Assembly: GCA_964509425.1 (NCBI GenBank)
Contig: CAZDWZ010000009.1
Coordinates: 110,998-174,997, forward strand
Direction: 5' to 3'
From: CAZDWZ01 sp964509425
GTDB taxonomy: Bacteria; Bdellovibrionota_C; UBA2361; SZUA-149; CAZDWZ01
DNA length: 64,000 nt
Shown here: positions 50,505-60,096 of the stretch, piece after piece
Layout of the letters: each line of letters starts with the position of its first letter
Numbering within the stretch: position 1 is the stretch's first letter
Notes under the pieces: model-generated
Seen by the model: the letters and a program-made list of their open reading frames with translations, nothing else
Told to the model about the DNA's origin: nothing
Databases searched by the model: none
Position numbers and translations under genes: made by a program

Positions 50505-50721
50505 AGTATTTCCGTTGACTCGGGCGGCCAAATTGAAAAAGGTCGCAATCGTTCCTCAACAATCTCACGTTTAAGAACAGCATTCTAGGCGAGTTTGGTA
50601 CTCTAAATCGAGGCGCTTTCACGGTTCCAATAAATTTGAATCCCTGGAAGTCGAGTCGACTCAAAACCAAGTTCGTTTCGAATTTTGTAAGGTACCACCA
50701 CTGCTCCGGAGGGTCGGCTCC

Positions 50722-51450
50722 ATGGATCAATACTATCGAGTCAATATCCAGAAAATGACATTTCGAGAGTTGTGTCGCCATTCAAACTTTGCAATTGCGG
50801 GGATTGTTTGGCTTCTCTCAAAGTTCAAACTCATCGATCTGTCGGATAAGACCCTGCATAAGTTTCCGAGCTTTGACGAGCTCGAGGTCCCTGAGCAAGA
50901 GCTATCCGAAGAAGCTCGGAATCAAATGGCCGCTCCGCTCAAAGAGTTCACCGAGCTTGATTTTCGTCCAGTGACTTTCCAGAGATTGAGGAATCCACTT
51001 GACCCGAAGAATGTCGATAACGGAGCCGTTTTCCTTTTGCATTCGACCGGCGAGTATGTTGGCACCGTGATGTACCTGAAGAAGTTGAACCAAGATATCT
51101 CGACCGAAGTGGTAGCCCTCTTCGTATACAGCGTGCTTGCTCCGGATCGGAGATTCGCTGTCACTAACCAGCGCGCCTATCTGAATCCCTGCGAAAGATC
51201 TGAAACGGTTTTCAAGATGACGAGTAGACCAGGAGATCTACTGAAATGTTTGGAGAAGCGAGTGGCGTCGCTGCGTCATCGTTATGCTCCGCAAATCATC
51301 AATGATGTGAAATGCCTACGGAAGTATTACGATAATTTTCAGTCGGAAGAGATTAGAGAGCGGGTCGCACGAGGTATTTACGAGGCTGCTTCGGCGGAGC
51401 AAGTTCAGGGTGCAGTCGAGGAGCTTCACGCCTCGGCTCCTCCCGCCTGA
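50722..51450 (+). CDS. hypothetical protein
   Basis: A 242-residue protein of unknown family. It has no clear signal peptide; one moderately hydrophobic segment (NFAIAGIVWLLSKFKLI) lies near residue 28. The central part GAVFLLHSTGEYVGTVMYLKKL and EVVALFVYSVLAPDRRFAVTN looks like a beta-sheet-rich domain with a conserved appearance. The C-terminus is helical (YDNFQSEEIRERVARGIYEAA). A GGAGGG site lies 9 bases before the ATG, which supports the start. Confidence 0.6.
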   Translation: MDQYYRVNIQKMTFRELCRHSNFAIAGIVWLLSKFKLIDLSDKTLHKFPSFDELEVPEQELSEEARNQMAAPLKEFTELDFRPVTFQRLRNPLDPKNVDNGAVFLLHSTGEYVGTVMYLKKLNQDISTEVVALFVYSVLAPDRRFAVTNQRAYLNPCERSETVFKMTSRPGDLLKCLEKRVASLRHRYAPQIINDVKCLRKYYDNFQSEEIRERVARGIYEAASAEQVQGAVEELHASAPPA

Positions 51451-51585
51451 TTTGCGTCATACGCAATTGATTTCAAATATTTGAGCCCTCCTGTCGGAAA
51501 TCAGCTGCAAGCACCTAAAAGAAAATCTATTTTCTATCGATATAATTGTTAGTGGCCGCTTTGATTGCCTCGCTGGGACACGATT

Positions 51586-52062
51586 ATGACCGACGATGAA
51601 AAGGGGGAGCTCGTTCACCAGACGGGGCATCATGCAGACCTTTCCGAGCTAAGTGGGAAAGATCTGATTCTGGCCGTCGCAAAGATGAATGTTGGCCAAA
51701 AGATCGTGCTCGCTCTGAAAGGGAACGCGGCTGTGCGACGGATTCTGATGAGAGATCCAAACGTCGAGGTCCAGTTGGCGATCGTGAATAGTCCAAAGAC
51801 ACTTGAAGGGGACATAGAGTTTTTGGCTGGACTTCCAGTGTCTGCGGAAGTCGTGTTGACCACCATCTTCTCCGATTCTCGTTGGTCAAAGTCATACAGA
51901 ATCAAGCACGCGTTGGCGAAGAATCCGAAAACTCCAGCGAGCATTGCGACTAAATGTATGCGAAGTCTTACGGCACACGACCTTCGGAAGCTGAGTGTGG
52001 ATCCAAATGCACGGAAGTCCGTCTCCCAAGCGGCACAGCGAATGTTAAGCAGTCACAAATAA
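51586..52062 (+). CDS. short-repeat alpha-helical protein of a deltaproteobacterial-type family
   Basis: A 158-residue cytosolic protein. It has the pattern NVGQKIVLALKGNAAVRRILMRDPNVEVQLAIVNSPKTLEGDIEFLA, followed by SYRIKHALAKNPKTPASIATKCMRSLTAHDLRKLS. I recognise this arrangement (QKIxLALKGNxxARxxLxRDxNxxV, NPKTPxxxAxxxLxxL) from small leucine-rich-variant/HEAT-like proteins found in several copies in deltaproteobacteria. Their function is unknown. A TATAAT sequence at 51541-51546 may be its -10 box. The ATG start has a weak GGGA site; a TTG seven codons upstream is the alternative. Confidence 0.7.
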   Translation: MTDDEKGELVHQTGHHADLSELSGKDLILAVAKMNVGQKIVLALKGNAAVRRILMRDPNVEVQLAIVNSPKTLEGDIEFLAGLPVSAEVVLTTIFSDSRWSKSYRIKHALAKNPKTPASIATKCMRSLTAHDLRKLSVDPNARKSVSQAAQRMLSSHK

Positions 52063-52264
52063 GCAAGTGCTTTCCCATCTGTTCGACGCGCCAGCCGAAC
52101 CGCAGTTGAAGAAACAGAGCGGCGTCGAAAGATCGAATTGTGCCCCCAAAAGGGGGAACATAGTTCAAACGTAATCTGCTCTCTTTGTATTGTTGGCCTG
52201 ATCGCAATCTCCTCGCTCACAACGATTCAAAAGCTCATAACGAGCGGAATTGTGCGAGGTGCCT

Positions 52265-52810
52265 ATGAACAGTCGAATGTCGTGCGGAGTTGTATCGACT
52301 CGCAGCAGGTATTTGCTCTGCCAAGGCCTCAGTCTTGTCCTTTCGATCATTCTCATTCCACAACTGGCCGCTGGCCTCCAAGCGCGAGAAATTTCGCGAA
52401 ACCCTATTGAAATATACAGAGTGATCTATGAGCTTTGTTCACATCTCACTGGGGGTTTCGGCGCGTTATTGGCGGCGGTGGCGATACTCGGAGGAGTGGT
52501 GTCCGCCGCATTGGGGAATTTTCGAGTGTTTACCGGAGTCATATTTGTCGGGGTGGGATGCTTTGTGGTTCCCAACATTCTCTCCGCTTACTTTCCGAAT
52601 GCGGCGAACGCATGCGTGAATCCAAACTACCGTCTTCTTCCCCCCATCGAGGAACTGATTGACATCAACACTCCTAACAACCCAGCACCGAATTTGAGTT
52701 CGTCGGGGAACACCGCCGTGGTGCGGTCGGAGGAATTGCTCCGGGATTCACATGAGGTTGAGGCTGAAGTCGCGCTTTCTTGGAATCCGGGCGTCGTAAC
52801 CGACGAATAG
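52265..52810 (+). CDS. secreted two-helix protein, VirB2/TrbC-like shape, with C-terminal extension
   Basis: A 181-residue exported protein. A signal-like helix (GLSLVLSIILIPQLAAGLQA) is followed by CSHLTGGFGALLAAVAILGG and a second helix FTGVIFVGVGCFVVPNIL, separated by a short turn (ALGNFRV). This core is homologous by eye to the minus-strand gene at 14084. A further 70 residues (ending VALSWNPGVVTDE) have no counterpart there. GAGG lies about 6 bases before the ATG. The shape recalls VirB2/TrbC pilins; no secretion genes are near. Confidence 0.65.
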   Translation: MNSRMSCGVVSTRSRYLLCQGLSLVLSIILIPQLAAGLQAREISRNPIEIYRVIYELCSHLTGGFGALLAAVAILGGVVSAALGNFRVFTGVIFVGVGCFVVPNILSAYFPNAANACVNPNYRLLPPIEELIDINTPNNPAPNLSSSGNTAVVRSEELLRDSHEVEAEVALSWNPGVVTDE

Positions 52811-53215
52811 CCAAACGCGCTGGATACTTCGTTGCTGGGCTGTTGAGAGGGTGTGGCTTGTCGCTACTCCTCGTGATGTCACACTAGTTGCAACAAGTAT
52901 CGGGGAGGCCATCGCAGTGGTCAAAATTCCCATCATCACCATCCTCCTATCCGAAATGCTCATTCGAGGAGCTGGCTTAGGAGAATAATAATGGCGAGGG
53001 AAGTGAGCACTATCTACTAAACCAGATTGAACTATGAGGAACGTAAGCGATTGCCTGCTTGACGCAGGAGCCCTGCGAGAGCAAATCCCTGGACTAGGCT
53101 ATACTTTCTCATGCGTTAATGTCCAAGTTGAGATTGTTGCATTTCAGATGGTCGAAAATCTTGCTAACTAAGACTTCGGTTCAGAGTGCGTGCTCTCGAA
53201 TGTTTGAAGAACAAT
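52811..53215. other. gene-poor region with tiny uncertain frames
   Basis: About 400 bases. There is a nine-codon frame at 52991 after an AGGAG site and a 44-codon frame at 53033-53167 without a good site. A CCTGC/GCAGG hairpin lies at 53051-53065. None of these is convincing as a gene. The end of the stretch carries the promoter of the DUF2490 gene. Confidence 0.4.
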
Positions 53216-53908
53216 ATGAAAAAATTCTGGCTTTTTTCTCTCTTGGGAATCTGCGTTTTATTTGTCCCGCGGCATGTCGCCTATGCCATCGACGAGGATT
53301 TTCAAGGTTGGCTGTTAACGACTGCCACAGGTCCGACACAGATGAATAAAGACCTTCGCTGGTATTTCGAAGTGCAACCCCGGGTGGGGCGAGACATGGA
53401 GCATATCGAGCGACTCCTCCTTCGAACGGCGCTCACTTATCGTTTTGCGGACACTTGGTCGCTTTGGGGCGGATACGCCTGGACGCCCACCTTTCACAAT
53501 GGTCGGTATAAAAACATATTCGAACAAGAGCATCGAGTGTGGAGCCAAGTTCAGCACGAAGAAAAGTATGAGCTTGCGTCTGATGTATTGAGGATTCGTC
53601 TTGAGCAACGATTTATCGATGGAATCGGAAACGTCTCGAATCGCCTTCGTATTTTGTATCGGCTTAGCTCGAATGATCCGGTTGTCCTGGGCACACGACT
53701 TACCGGGTATAATGAGCTCTTTCTCAATCTGAACGATACCGCCGGGCCGCGCTCAGGATTCGATCGCAATCGAATCTTTCTTGGTCCATATTGGACTGAT
53801 GGGTTCGCTCGGATTGAGGCGGGTTATGTTAATGAGTTTTCGGACCGAAAGGGACTGTCCAACAGGATGATCCATGCGCTGTTGATGTCGTTCGGCTTCA
53901 CCTTTTGA
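53216..53908 (+). CDS. DUF2490 outer-membrane beta-barrel protein
   Basis: A 230-residue exported protein. The signal peptide is MKKFWLFSLLGICVLFVPRHVAYA. The mature part has the DUF2490 pattern: FQGWLLTTATGPTQMNKDLRWYFEVQPRVGRD, LLLRTALTYRFADTWSLWGGYAWTP, EHRVWSQVQ, RIRLEQRFIDG, RLRILYRLS, YNELFLNLNDT and GFDRNRIFLGPYW. It ends with a C-terminal strand closing in Phe (LLMSFGFTF), as in outer-membrane barrels. Function unknown; it may be a pore or structural barrel. Confidence 0.88.
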   Translation: MKKFWLFSLLGICVLFVPRHVAYAIDEDFQGWLLTTATGPTQMNKDLRWYFEVQPRVGRDMEHIERLLLRTALTYRFADTWSLWGGYAWTPTFHNGRYKNIFEQEHRVWSQVQHEEKYELASDVLRIRLEQRFIDGIGNVSNRLRILYRLSSNDPVVLGTRLTGYNELFLNLNDTAGPRSGFDRNRIFLGPYWTDGFARIEAGYVNEFSDRKGLSNRMIHALLMSFGFTF

Positions 53909-54054
53909 TCCACCGAAGTCTTTTGCACTGGGCTTGAACCCGATTCGACAATTTGTTTTGGCAAACCTTCTTTCATCAAACGAAATCGCAAGACTGAGAG
54001 AAAGATGCCGCCGGACGACACCGGAGGCAACTTTCTCAACCGTCTTGAAGTGCG

Positions 54055-54531
54055 TTAATTCGAGAAACCATGAGAGCAACTCAGGCCCGAACGCTGTAGT
54101 GCTTCAAAGCTGCCGCCAGCCTTGTAGACCCCGAGATAGACCTGTGTGTTTGGGTAAATATAGGCTCCGGGGAGAACGAATGTGTGCGCAATTCCACTCC
54201 ACTCGGTGAGAGCTCTTTTTGCCTTCCGAATATCGGGCCTATAAAGATTGATATCCTGCGGTTGAAACCAGAACGACTGATCCGCACGATTCGGGGCGCG
54301 CAGCGTTACCCAGATCCAGGGCCTATCGGCAAAGTTATAGGGCTGGGCAGCGCCGGCATCCTCGCGAATCCATCCCTCAAAGCGGATATGGGTCTGAATT
54401 CCGTATCGCGGCCCGAACGCTTGGGTGTGGCATCCGTCAATCCGACCCACTTGGGCCGAGGCGGTGGAGACGCCAGCGAGAAACACACTGAGACCGATAA
54501 AAAGACCAGAAATAATTCGATAAAGTCCCAT
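54055..54531 (-). CDS. secreted hypothetical protein
   Basis: A 158-residue exported protein with signal peptide MGLYRIISGLFIGLSVFLAGVSTASAQ. The mature domain is strand-rich with aromatic residues (TLRAPNRADQSFWFQPQDINLYRPD, VLPGAYIYPNTQVYLGVYKAGG) and two cysteines far apart that may pair. No family is recognised. GAGGG lies about 8 bases before the ATG. A GGCTCC/GGAGCC hairpin sits in the leader, about 33 bases upstream. Confidence 0.65.
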   Translation of the reverse strand: MGLYRIISGLFIGLSVFLAGVSTASAQVGRIDGCHTQAFGPRYGIQTHIRFEGWIREDAGAAQPYNFADRPWIWVTLRAPNRADQSFWFQPQDINLYRPDIRKAKRALTEWSGIAHTFVLPGAYIYPNTQVYLGVYKAGGSFEALQRSGLSCSHGFSN

Positions 54532-54732
54532 ACAACTACCCTCATTTCATATTTTAAAGACCGGCTCCCCTGAGGAGCCCTCAGCCAAACTCTTAGGCAG
54601 ATATGGGGGTTGGCTGTCTCGACTAACTTCAGAGAATCTAAAGAATTTCCAAAGTAGGCGGCGGGGAGGGCGAAGTGGCTTCACGGGCTCATATCACTTG
54701 CCAGAGGAATAAGCTTAGAAGAGAATTTCAAT

Positions 54733-55461
54733 ATGAAAAATCCCCATCCAGCTCCGATTCTGTTGATCGAAGATGACGAGAACATTGTCGCGAGCCTCAC
54801 TTCGCTCATCGAGTCCGAATTGTGCCGTCCCGTTGTCTCACTTTCTGACGGACTACTTGGCCTGGAGCGCGCACTCGCTGAGGAGCATAGCGTCGTCATC
54901 GTGGATGCCGGATTACCGTCGCTTTCGGGCTTTGAGATCTGCCGTGCACTCCGTGCAGAGCGGCCAGCGCAAGCAATAATGTTTCTGACGGGAAGAAACA
55001 ATGAGATTGATAAAGTACTTGGCCTTGAGCTTGGTGCTGATGACTACGTGACGAAGCCGTTCAGCCCTCGAGAGGTCGCCGCTCGACTCAAGGCGCTTAT
55101 CCGAAGGTCGATGAGTGTTCCAATCTTAGAGGGCATAGACCCGGTGCTCGAGGTGAGAGGGTTAAGAATTGATCGGAGCACCCGGCGGGTTTGGGTGGAT
55201 GGCACACTGGCGACACTTACAAATGTGGAATTTGACCTGTTGGTGCTGCTTGCCGAGAATCCGGGGCGAATCTTTTCCCGTGCAGAGCTTTTAGAATCCG
55301 TCCTTGGATATACTTCGGATGCGCACGATGAAACGCTTACAGTGCATTTTTCTAACCTTCGCGCAAAGGTGGAAAAGAATCCTCGTCGACCGGAGCTGCT
55401 AAAAACAGTTCGAGGCCTGGGGTATCGCTTCGCAGCGCCCGATGAGCAGGAGGAGATTTAG
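54733..55461 (+). CDS. OmpR/PhoB-family response regulator
   Basis: A 242-residue DNA-binding response regulator. The receiver domain (1-120) has the acidic pocket at Glu13-Asp15, the phosphoacceptor Asp58 (VIVDAGLPSLSG), Thr86 and Lys108 (VTKPFSP). The OmpR-type winged helix follows (about 140-236), with LTNVEFDLLVLLAENPGRIFSRAELLESVLG and VHFSNLRAKVEKNPRRPELLKTVRGLGYRF. The kinase gene begins directly after its stop. Together they form an inner-membrane sensing system, likely autoregulated from the region before 54733. Confidence 0.95.
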   Translation: MKNPHPAPILLIEDDENIVASLTSLIESELCRPVVSLSDGLLGLERALAEEHSVVIVDAGLPSLSGFEICRALRAERPAQAIMFLTGRNNEIDKVLGLELGADDYVTKPFSPREVAARLKALIRRSMSVPILEGIDPVLEVRGLRIDRSTRRVWVDGTLATLTNVEFDLLVLLAENPGRIFSRAELLESVLGYTSDAHDETLTVHFSNLRAKVEKNPRRPELLKTVRGLGYRFAAPDEQEEI

Positions 55462-57033
55462 TTGTCGACACGAGTCGATCAAAATTCGGTCGTGCGAAGG
55501 TCCAAGCGCTGGCAGACTCTGCGTTTCAAGCTCTACGCGATGTTTGTCTCTCTTTTTCTCGTCGGAACTGGATTGGCGTTTCTGCATTCGCTCCGGTTTT
55601 TCGAAACTCTCTCGATTTTCACGCGACAGCAAACACATTCCGATGTGGCTCAGGAGATCGCAGAGGAGATGCAACCATTAATCGATAGTGGTGCACCGTT
55701 TAGTGAGCTCAAGCAGGTTGGTGATCGAGCGGCACGATATAATCCTGACTTTGCCCTCTATTTGATTGATGAGCGAGGCCAAGTGTTGGGGGCGCTTTCA
55801 CCACATACGTGGATCTTGCGTGCGACAGCGATACCAATTCCGCCGGTCGAGGAGTTTCTCAACAGCCCTCTGGAGAATCTACCAATTTACAACACTGATC
55901 CGCGGGATGGACGGCCGCGGGCTTTCTCGGCGGCCCGCGTGAGATATCTGGGAAAACCTGCGTATTTGTATTTGACGATTGACGGTAGTGCGCCGTTTGA
56001 TCGAGCCCGAGGCGTCGCTCGCGAAGACGGGTATACCTTTCACGGATTGCTTTTAGTCTTCGGGTCCCATGCTGTGGCGCTCCTTCTTGGCCTTGTTGCG
56101 GTTTCTCTCCTCTCAATTCGGTTCGAACGCATCACCAGTGTGGTGAGGCAATACGGTGAGGGAAAGTTAGACGGTCGACTTCAGATAACCAGCAATGATG
56201 AAATTGATGAGCTCGCCGGAAATATAAATCAAATGGCTTCAAAAATTCAGTCGAATATCGATGAGCTTAAACGCCGGGACGAACTCCGGCGCGAGCTCAT
56301 TGCCAACATTTCGCACGACCTGCTTGGGCCGACGTCCCACATTAAAATCGCAGCTGAAGAGTTGCAGTCACAGGATGCTACGACGGGACCTGGGAACGAC
56401 GCGCCTCAGATCGCGGCCCTTGGATCCAGCGTCAAGGCACTTGAAGCGATGCTTCAAGAGTTATTCGATCTCGCAAAATTCGAGGCTCACGAAATAGTCG
56501 CAGTTCCTAAGTATTTTCCCATCGAGGAGGTATTTGACGATCTTTCACTTCGCTTCCACGGGGAAGTTCAGAAAAAATCGCTTTCACTGACCTTTTCGAC
56601 TGCCGAGAATCTGCCCCCAGTCTACGCGGATCCGGCACTCATAGGCAGGGCGTTGGTCAATCTTATCGGGAACGCAGTTCGTTACACGCCCACTGGAGGA
56701 TCGATTGGACTTACAGCGGTGCTCGGACAGAAGGGCGTTCTCGTAACAGTTTCCGACACCGGCGTCGGCATTTCAAATGAGGAATCGTCTCGGCTTTTCG
56801 AAAGATTCTATCGAGGTGGCGAGCATAGGCCGAAGACCTCCGGATCATCGGGCCTTGGACTTGCGATTACAAAACGAATTATCGAACTCCATGGGAGCAC
56901 GATTGAGCTGGAGAGCGTAGTGGGGAAGGGTTCCCATTTCTGGTTTGAGTTACCCTCTGAACCGCTTTCCGTGATCGCGGATTCTCATGGCTTGCGAAAT
57001 CCGACCAAACCAAGGTTACCTGCATCCGCTTAG
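55462..57033 (+). CDS. sensor histidine kinase (HAMP, HisKA, HATPase)
   Basis: A 523-residue membrane kinase. TM1 lies at about 22-46, a periplasmic sensor at about 47-193, and TM2 at about 194-218 (LLLVFGSHAVALLLGLVAVSLL). A HAMP domain follows, then HisKA with His285 (NISHDLLGPTSHI). The ATPase domain has N box LVNLIGNAVRYTPTGGS, G1 VSDTGVGIS, F box LFERFYRGGE and G2 SSGLGLAITK. It begins at TTG, with AGGAGGAG upstream inside the regulator gene, immediately after that gene's stop, so the pair is co-translated. It overlaps the convergent FG-GAP gene by 18 bases. Signal unknown. Confidence 0.95.
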   Translation: MSTRVDQNSVVRRSKRWQTLRFKLYAMFVSLFLVGTGLAFLHSLRFFETLSIFTRQQTHSDVAQEIAEEMQPLIDSGAPFSELKQVGDRAARYNPDFALYLIDERGQVLGALSPHTWILRATAIPIPPVEEFLNSPLENLPIYNTDPRDGRPRAFSAARVRYLGKPAYLYLTIDGSAPFDRARGVAREDGYTFHGLLLVFGSHAVALLLGLVAVSLLSIRFERITSVVRQYGEGKLDGRLQITSNDEIDELAGNINQMASKIQSNIDELKRRDELRRELIANISHDLLGPTSHIKIAAEELQSQDATTGPGNDAPQIAALGSSVKALEAMLQELFDLAKFEAHEIVAVPKYFPIEEVFDDLSLRFHGEVQKKSLSLTFSTAENLPPVYADPALIGRALVNLIGNAVRYTPTGGSIGLTAVLGQKGVLVTVSDTGVGISNEESSRLFERFYRGGEHRPKTSGSSGLGLAITKRIIELHGSTIELESVVGKGSHFWFELPSEPLSVIADSHGLRNPTKPRLPASA

Positions 57034-59091
57034 CGGGTCGTAAGGATCGTCGAGTTTCGAGCACATCGGGAACAATTGAACGGCTGTACCTTTTGGAGGA
57101 TCGCCGGGAGCTCCCACGTATCGTAGCTCGCGAACCTGATGCTCCGCGCAGCTCTCTCCTGTAATTCCAACGAACAAACTTCCGGACGGTCCACCACTGC
57201 AACCCGAAGTTCCGCGGCTCTGCCAAATCTCTCTGCTGTAGCCGATACGAACCGCGAGAGGTAACTTCGAAAGCGGGATACGTCCTCGCTGATTGCGCAT
57301 CACGAGTGAATATCCCCAGAACGTACCGCCGCTTTTGGGGCCAAGCTCATACCGGTTTGAATTTATTGCCGTGCATCGGAGCATGTAACGGTCCAATGAG
57401 GAACCCGGATCAAGCTTGAATCCTGTCAGAATTGTGCCATCCGGACATTCGTCGAGTTGAAATTGATGATCATTCGTCAGGACGTCTGCACTCGGAAGGC
57501 GGCAGCAGGTACCGTGCAGTGGCGGCTTGATCGAACCGTTGAAATTTCTTTGTACTAATCCGAGATTGAGGATCGCGTATCCGCCGGGACACTCATCCGC
57601 GACTTTCCGCCATCGGGAATACATTTGAACTGCCCGCACGTCTGGTCCGGTCGGTGGACCCTCTCTTTGGTGATAGCCGTTACAAACGTAGGGCCCCGGA
57701 GGATCACCAAGGATCCCAAGGCTTCGCCCTCTTGCGGAATGGCCGGTCAGGTCCTCCCCCGCAATCAATATATGACCGCTCGCTACCACTTCAGACTGAA
57801 CGACAATCTCATTTGGCTCGAATACAAACCCCGTTTTGGAAAATTTCCATGTCGCCGTGGAAGCAATTGCCGGAATTCGAAACTCGCCGGTTGAATCGGA
57901 TTCCGTCTCACCATTCGGCTCGTCGCTGGAGACACGAACGCCCGCAATGCCACGCGGTGGAATACGGGAGGCCACTCGAATTTTTCGAGATGAGCTGACC
58001 GCAAGGGCATCAAAGCCCACCAAATCTTCGAGGCCATCGCCTGTGAAGTCGCCGGCGCGAATCGTGCTTGCATCGATAACTTCAGAGAACGGTGTTTCAA
58101 TCGATCGTTCAATTCCGCTGGAGTCGGTGCTCAGAACTGCAAACCAACCGAGCAGCGACGTTTTTCCGGGATAGACGAGAAAATCACGCCTTTTGTCGCC
58201 GTTTAGTTCGATCGGCAGAAATGTCGCTGACGAATAGTACTCCGGGAGAGAAGCGTATTGTCGAGAAGTGCTCGCTGCACCGGTGACAAACCAAGCTTCG
58301 CCGAAAGCTGCTTTAAAGGTGGAGAGTGAGTCCAGTGCTCCGTCATTATTGACATCCGCCAAAATGATGGGCCGCGCAAGTTGCAGGTTCGCCTCTGCAT
58401 GATCCGCGTATAGTCGTCGGTATTCTTCGGCCCTCTCGCCATTAAGCCAGTAGATCTTGCCGTCCGAAGCACTGCTGAGAAAGATTCTGCCTCGGGGTCT
58501 GTTCCTGGCCTCTTCAACGTGAGCTTCAAGTATCGAACCGACATTTGTAAGCGTGATAGGAGCATCCCATAAAAATCCACCGTCTTTGCATCGCGAGATG
58601 CCGAGCGTAAGCTTAAGCGTTCGAGAGTCCCAAAGGAGAAGATCGGCGCAACCGTCACCGCTGACATCTCCGCTTCCGATAGGGAGTGAACCCTGCAGCG
58701 GAACCGGATACCGTGAGCGTTTGAAGGAATGAATCGCGTGCGCTTCGAGTAGGACAAGCGAGCTTGTCAATCCGTTGAAGAGAAGTAGGTCGGACTTAGA
58801 GTCACCAGTGAAATCAGAGGCAAATATCCGATTTGAGTCAGCGTCGTCCAACGAGATCTCGCCCCATACATCCTGAGAGAATCGAGGTTTCTCCAAGACA
58901 TCAACGATTCTTCCGGTCAGAAATGAATGTGGGGTTTCGGAAACGGCGACAGTCGCGAAGTATAAAATACTCAAAGCGCAAAGGATCGGAATTTTGAATC
59001 TACCAAGATCGAGCTGAAAGGTCGGGAATTGCGCCCGTCGTGCGCTGATGCGAAAGTCACTTTGTTGTGTCGTGTTTGCGGGTCTACGCAT
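57016..59091 (-). CDS. large secreted FG-GAP/VCBS-repeat protein with Cys-rich C-terminal domain
   Basis: A 691-residue exported protein. After a signal/anchor (FKIPILCALSILYFATVAVSE) come several FG-GAP/VCBS-like repeats with calcium-binding DxxxDxxxDL loops: FASDFTGDSKSDLLLFNG, GSGDVSGDGCADLLLWD, ILADVNNDGALDSLS and AGDFTGDGLEDLVGFD. These form a beta-propeller. Then comes a carboxypeptidase-regulatory-like segment (ISGVRVSS-type, here GIAGVRVSSDEP). The last 200 residues are a Cys-rich domain with duplicated DECPxGxxxLxxG units. It starts at ATG after GAGGG. Likely a cell-surface adhesion or lectin-type protein. Confidence 0.8.
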   Translation of the reverse strand: MRRPANTTQQSDFRISARRAQFPTFQLDLGRFKIPILCALSILYFATVAVSETPHSFLTGRIVDVLEKPRFSQDVWGEISLDDADSNRIFASDFTGDSKSDLLLFNGLTSSLVLLEAHAIHSFKRSRYPVPLQGSLPIGSGDVSGDGCADLLLWDSRTLKLTLGISRCKDGGFLWDAPITLTNVGSILEAHVEEARNRPRGRIFLSSASDGKIYWLNGERAEEYRRLYADHAEANLQLARPIILADVNNDGALDSLSTFKAAFGEAWFVTGAASTSRQYASLPEYYSSATFLPIELNGDKRRDFLVYPGKTSLLGWFAVLSTDSSGIERSIETPFSEVIDASTIRAGDFTGDGLEDLVGFDALAVSSSRKIRVASRIPPRGIAGVRVSSDEPNGETESDSTGEFRIPAIASTATWKFSKTGFVFEPNEIVVQSEVVASGHILIAGEDLTGHSARGRSLGILGDPPGPYVCNGYHQREGPPTGPDVRAVQMYSRWRKVADECPGGYAILNLGLVQRNFNGSIKPPLHGTCCRLPSADVLTNDHQFQLDECPDGTILTGFKLDPGSSLDRYMLRCTAINSNRYELGPKSGGTFWGYSLVMRNQRGRIPLSKLPLAVRIGYSREIWQSRGTSGCSGGPSGSLFVGITGESCAEHQVRELRYVGAPGDPPKGTAVQLFPMCSKLDDPYDPLSGCR

Positions 59092-59607
59092 TATTACCCT
59101 CGTAATAAATCACTGGAAACTTGGCGAGCTAAATTCGACCGGCGACACGCTCCATTCACAGCGCTACAAACCCGGTAGATCAATTGCAGTGCTCCAGCGG
59201 CCGGAAAAGTTGCTGTTGGGTGTGAGACGCTCGACCTTCTGCTGTCTTGACCGAGTGACAATACCGATGAAGTTTCACCGAGCTGCTGAAGCCGCCAAAC
59301 GACTCCTTAGTAGGGCGACCAATTATCCCGATTTTCGGAGGAATGTCGAAGTGAGCTGTTTCCAGAGTTGAAACGATCACAGTATCGCGATTAGTAGAGT
59401 AAGCCACTATCCAAGAGTGAATGACTAGCTGACAGCCAATGAAGAATTCTTCCGTCGAACTAATCATCGGATGCATTTTTGCTCGAGCTCTGGATGGCGA
59501 GAGCCTATTATGATGTGGAATTTATCCGCTGTGTCGGATCTTTCGTGTCCGGATTGAGGGTCTGTAATATCAGCGACTGCATGAATCTCATTTCATTCGA
59601 GGAGAGT
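59092..59607. other. intergenic region between divergent genes
   Basis: About 515 bases between the FG-GAP gene and a lipoprotein gene. Frames on both strands lack start signals and protein-like composition. It must hold both promoters. No other structure was seen. Confidence 0.45.
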
Positions 59608-60096
59608 ATGGCTGGTCGCGTGAATGTTGTTTCCCAAATACTCGCAATAGTGCTGATGAGCACGAGCATTTGGGCCTGTAGCGGTTCGGATGACGACTTG
59701 ATAACGGCGGAGCCGGAAGGTGTAATCCCCGATCCGATAGAGCGGTCGACGGACAGATTCGGTGAACGAGGGAACCTTTGGAAACCTCGAGCCGACGAGC
59801 ACAGCCCGGCCCCAGGAAATCTGGTGGTGCTTCTCAGTGCAGAGTATTCAGCACAATTTGACTCCTGTGAGGTCACACTTCGGAACGGAATGGTCGCTCA
59901 GCTAATTTGTATTAACGATCAGCCCTGGACGCAGACGCCGTTTAGCTGTTTCTCTAATGGGAATAGGCAGACGTGGCGAGGAATGTTCAAATGTTCAGAA
60001 GTTGCAGACGTTAAAGTGACCTGTCGTAGCTCGGCACGTGAAGTTGTGTTTAGCGTTCCTGATCCGAACCGAAGTCAGGTCTGCAGCCGATTCTAA
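59608..60096 (+). CDS. hypothetical lipoprotein
   Basis: A 162-residue lipoprotein. The signal peptide VVSQILAIVLMSTSIWAC ends in a lipobox-like SIWAC with Cys at residue 24, followed by SGSDDD; the Asp-rich start could affect sorting. The mature part has six more cysteines, including FDSCEVTLRNGMVAQLICIN and FSCFSNGNRQTWRGMFKC, probably disulfide-bonded. GAGGAG lies just before the ATG. The family is not recognised. Confidence 0.7.
   Translation: MAGRVNVVSQILAIVLMSTSIWACSGSDDDLITAEPEGVIPDPIERSTDRFGERGNLWKPRADEHSPAPGNLVVLLSAEYSAQFDSCEVTLRNGMVAQLICINDQPWTQTPFSCFSNGNRQTWRGMFKCSEVADVKVTCRSSAREVVFSVPDPNRSQVCSRF

Noticed and set aside
53033..53167. 44-codon frame before the DUF2490 gene
   Set aside because: No ribosome-binding site and no distinctive composition; likely chance.
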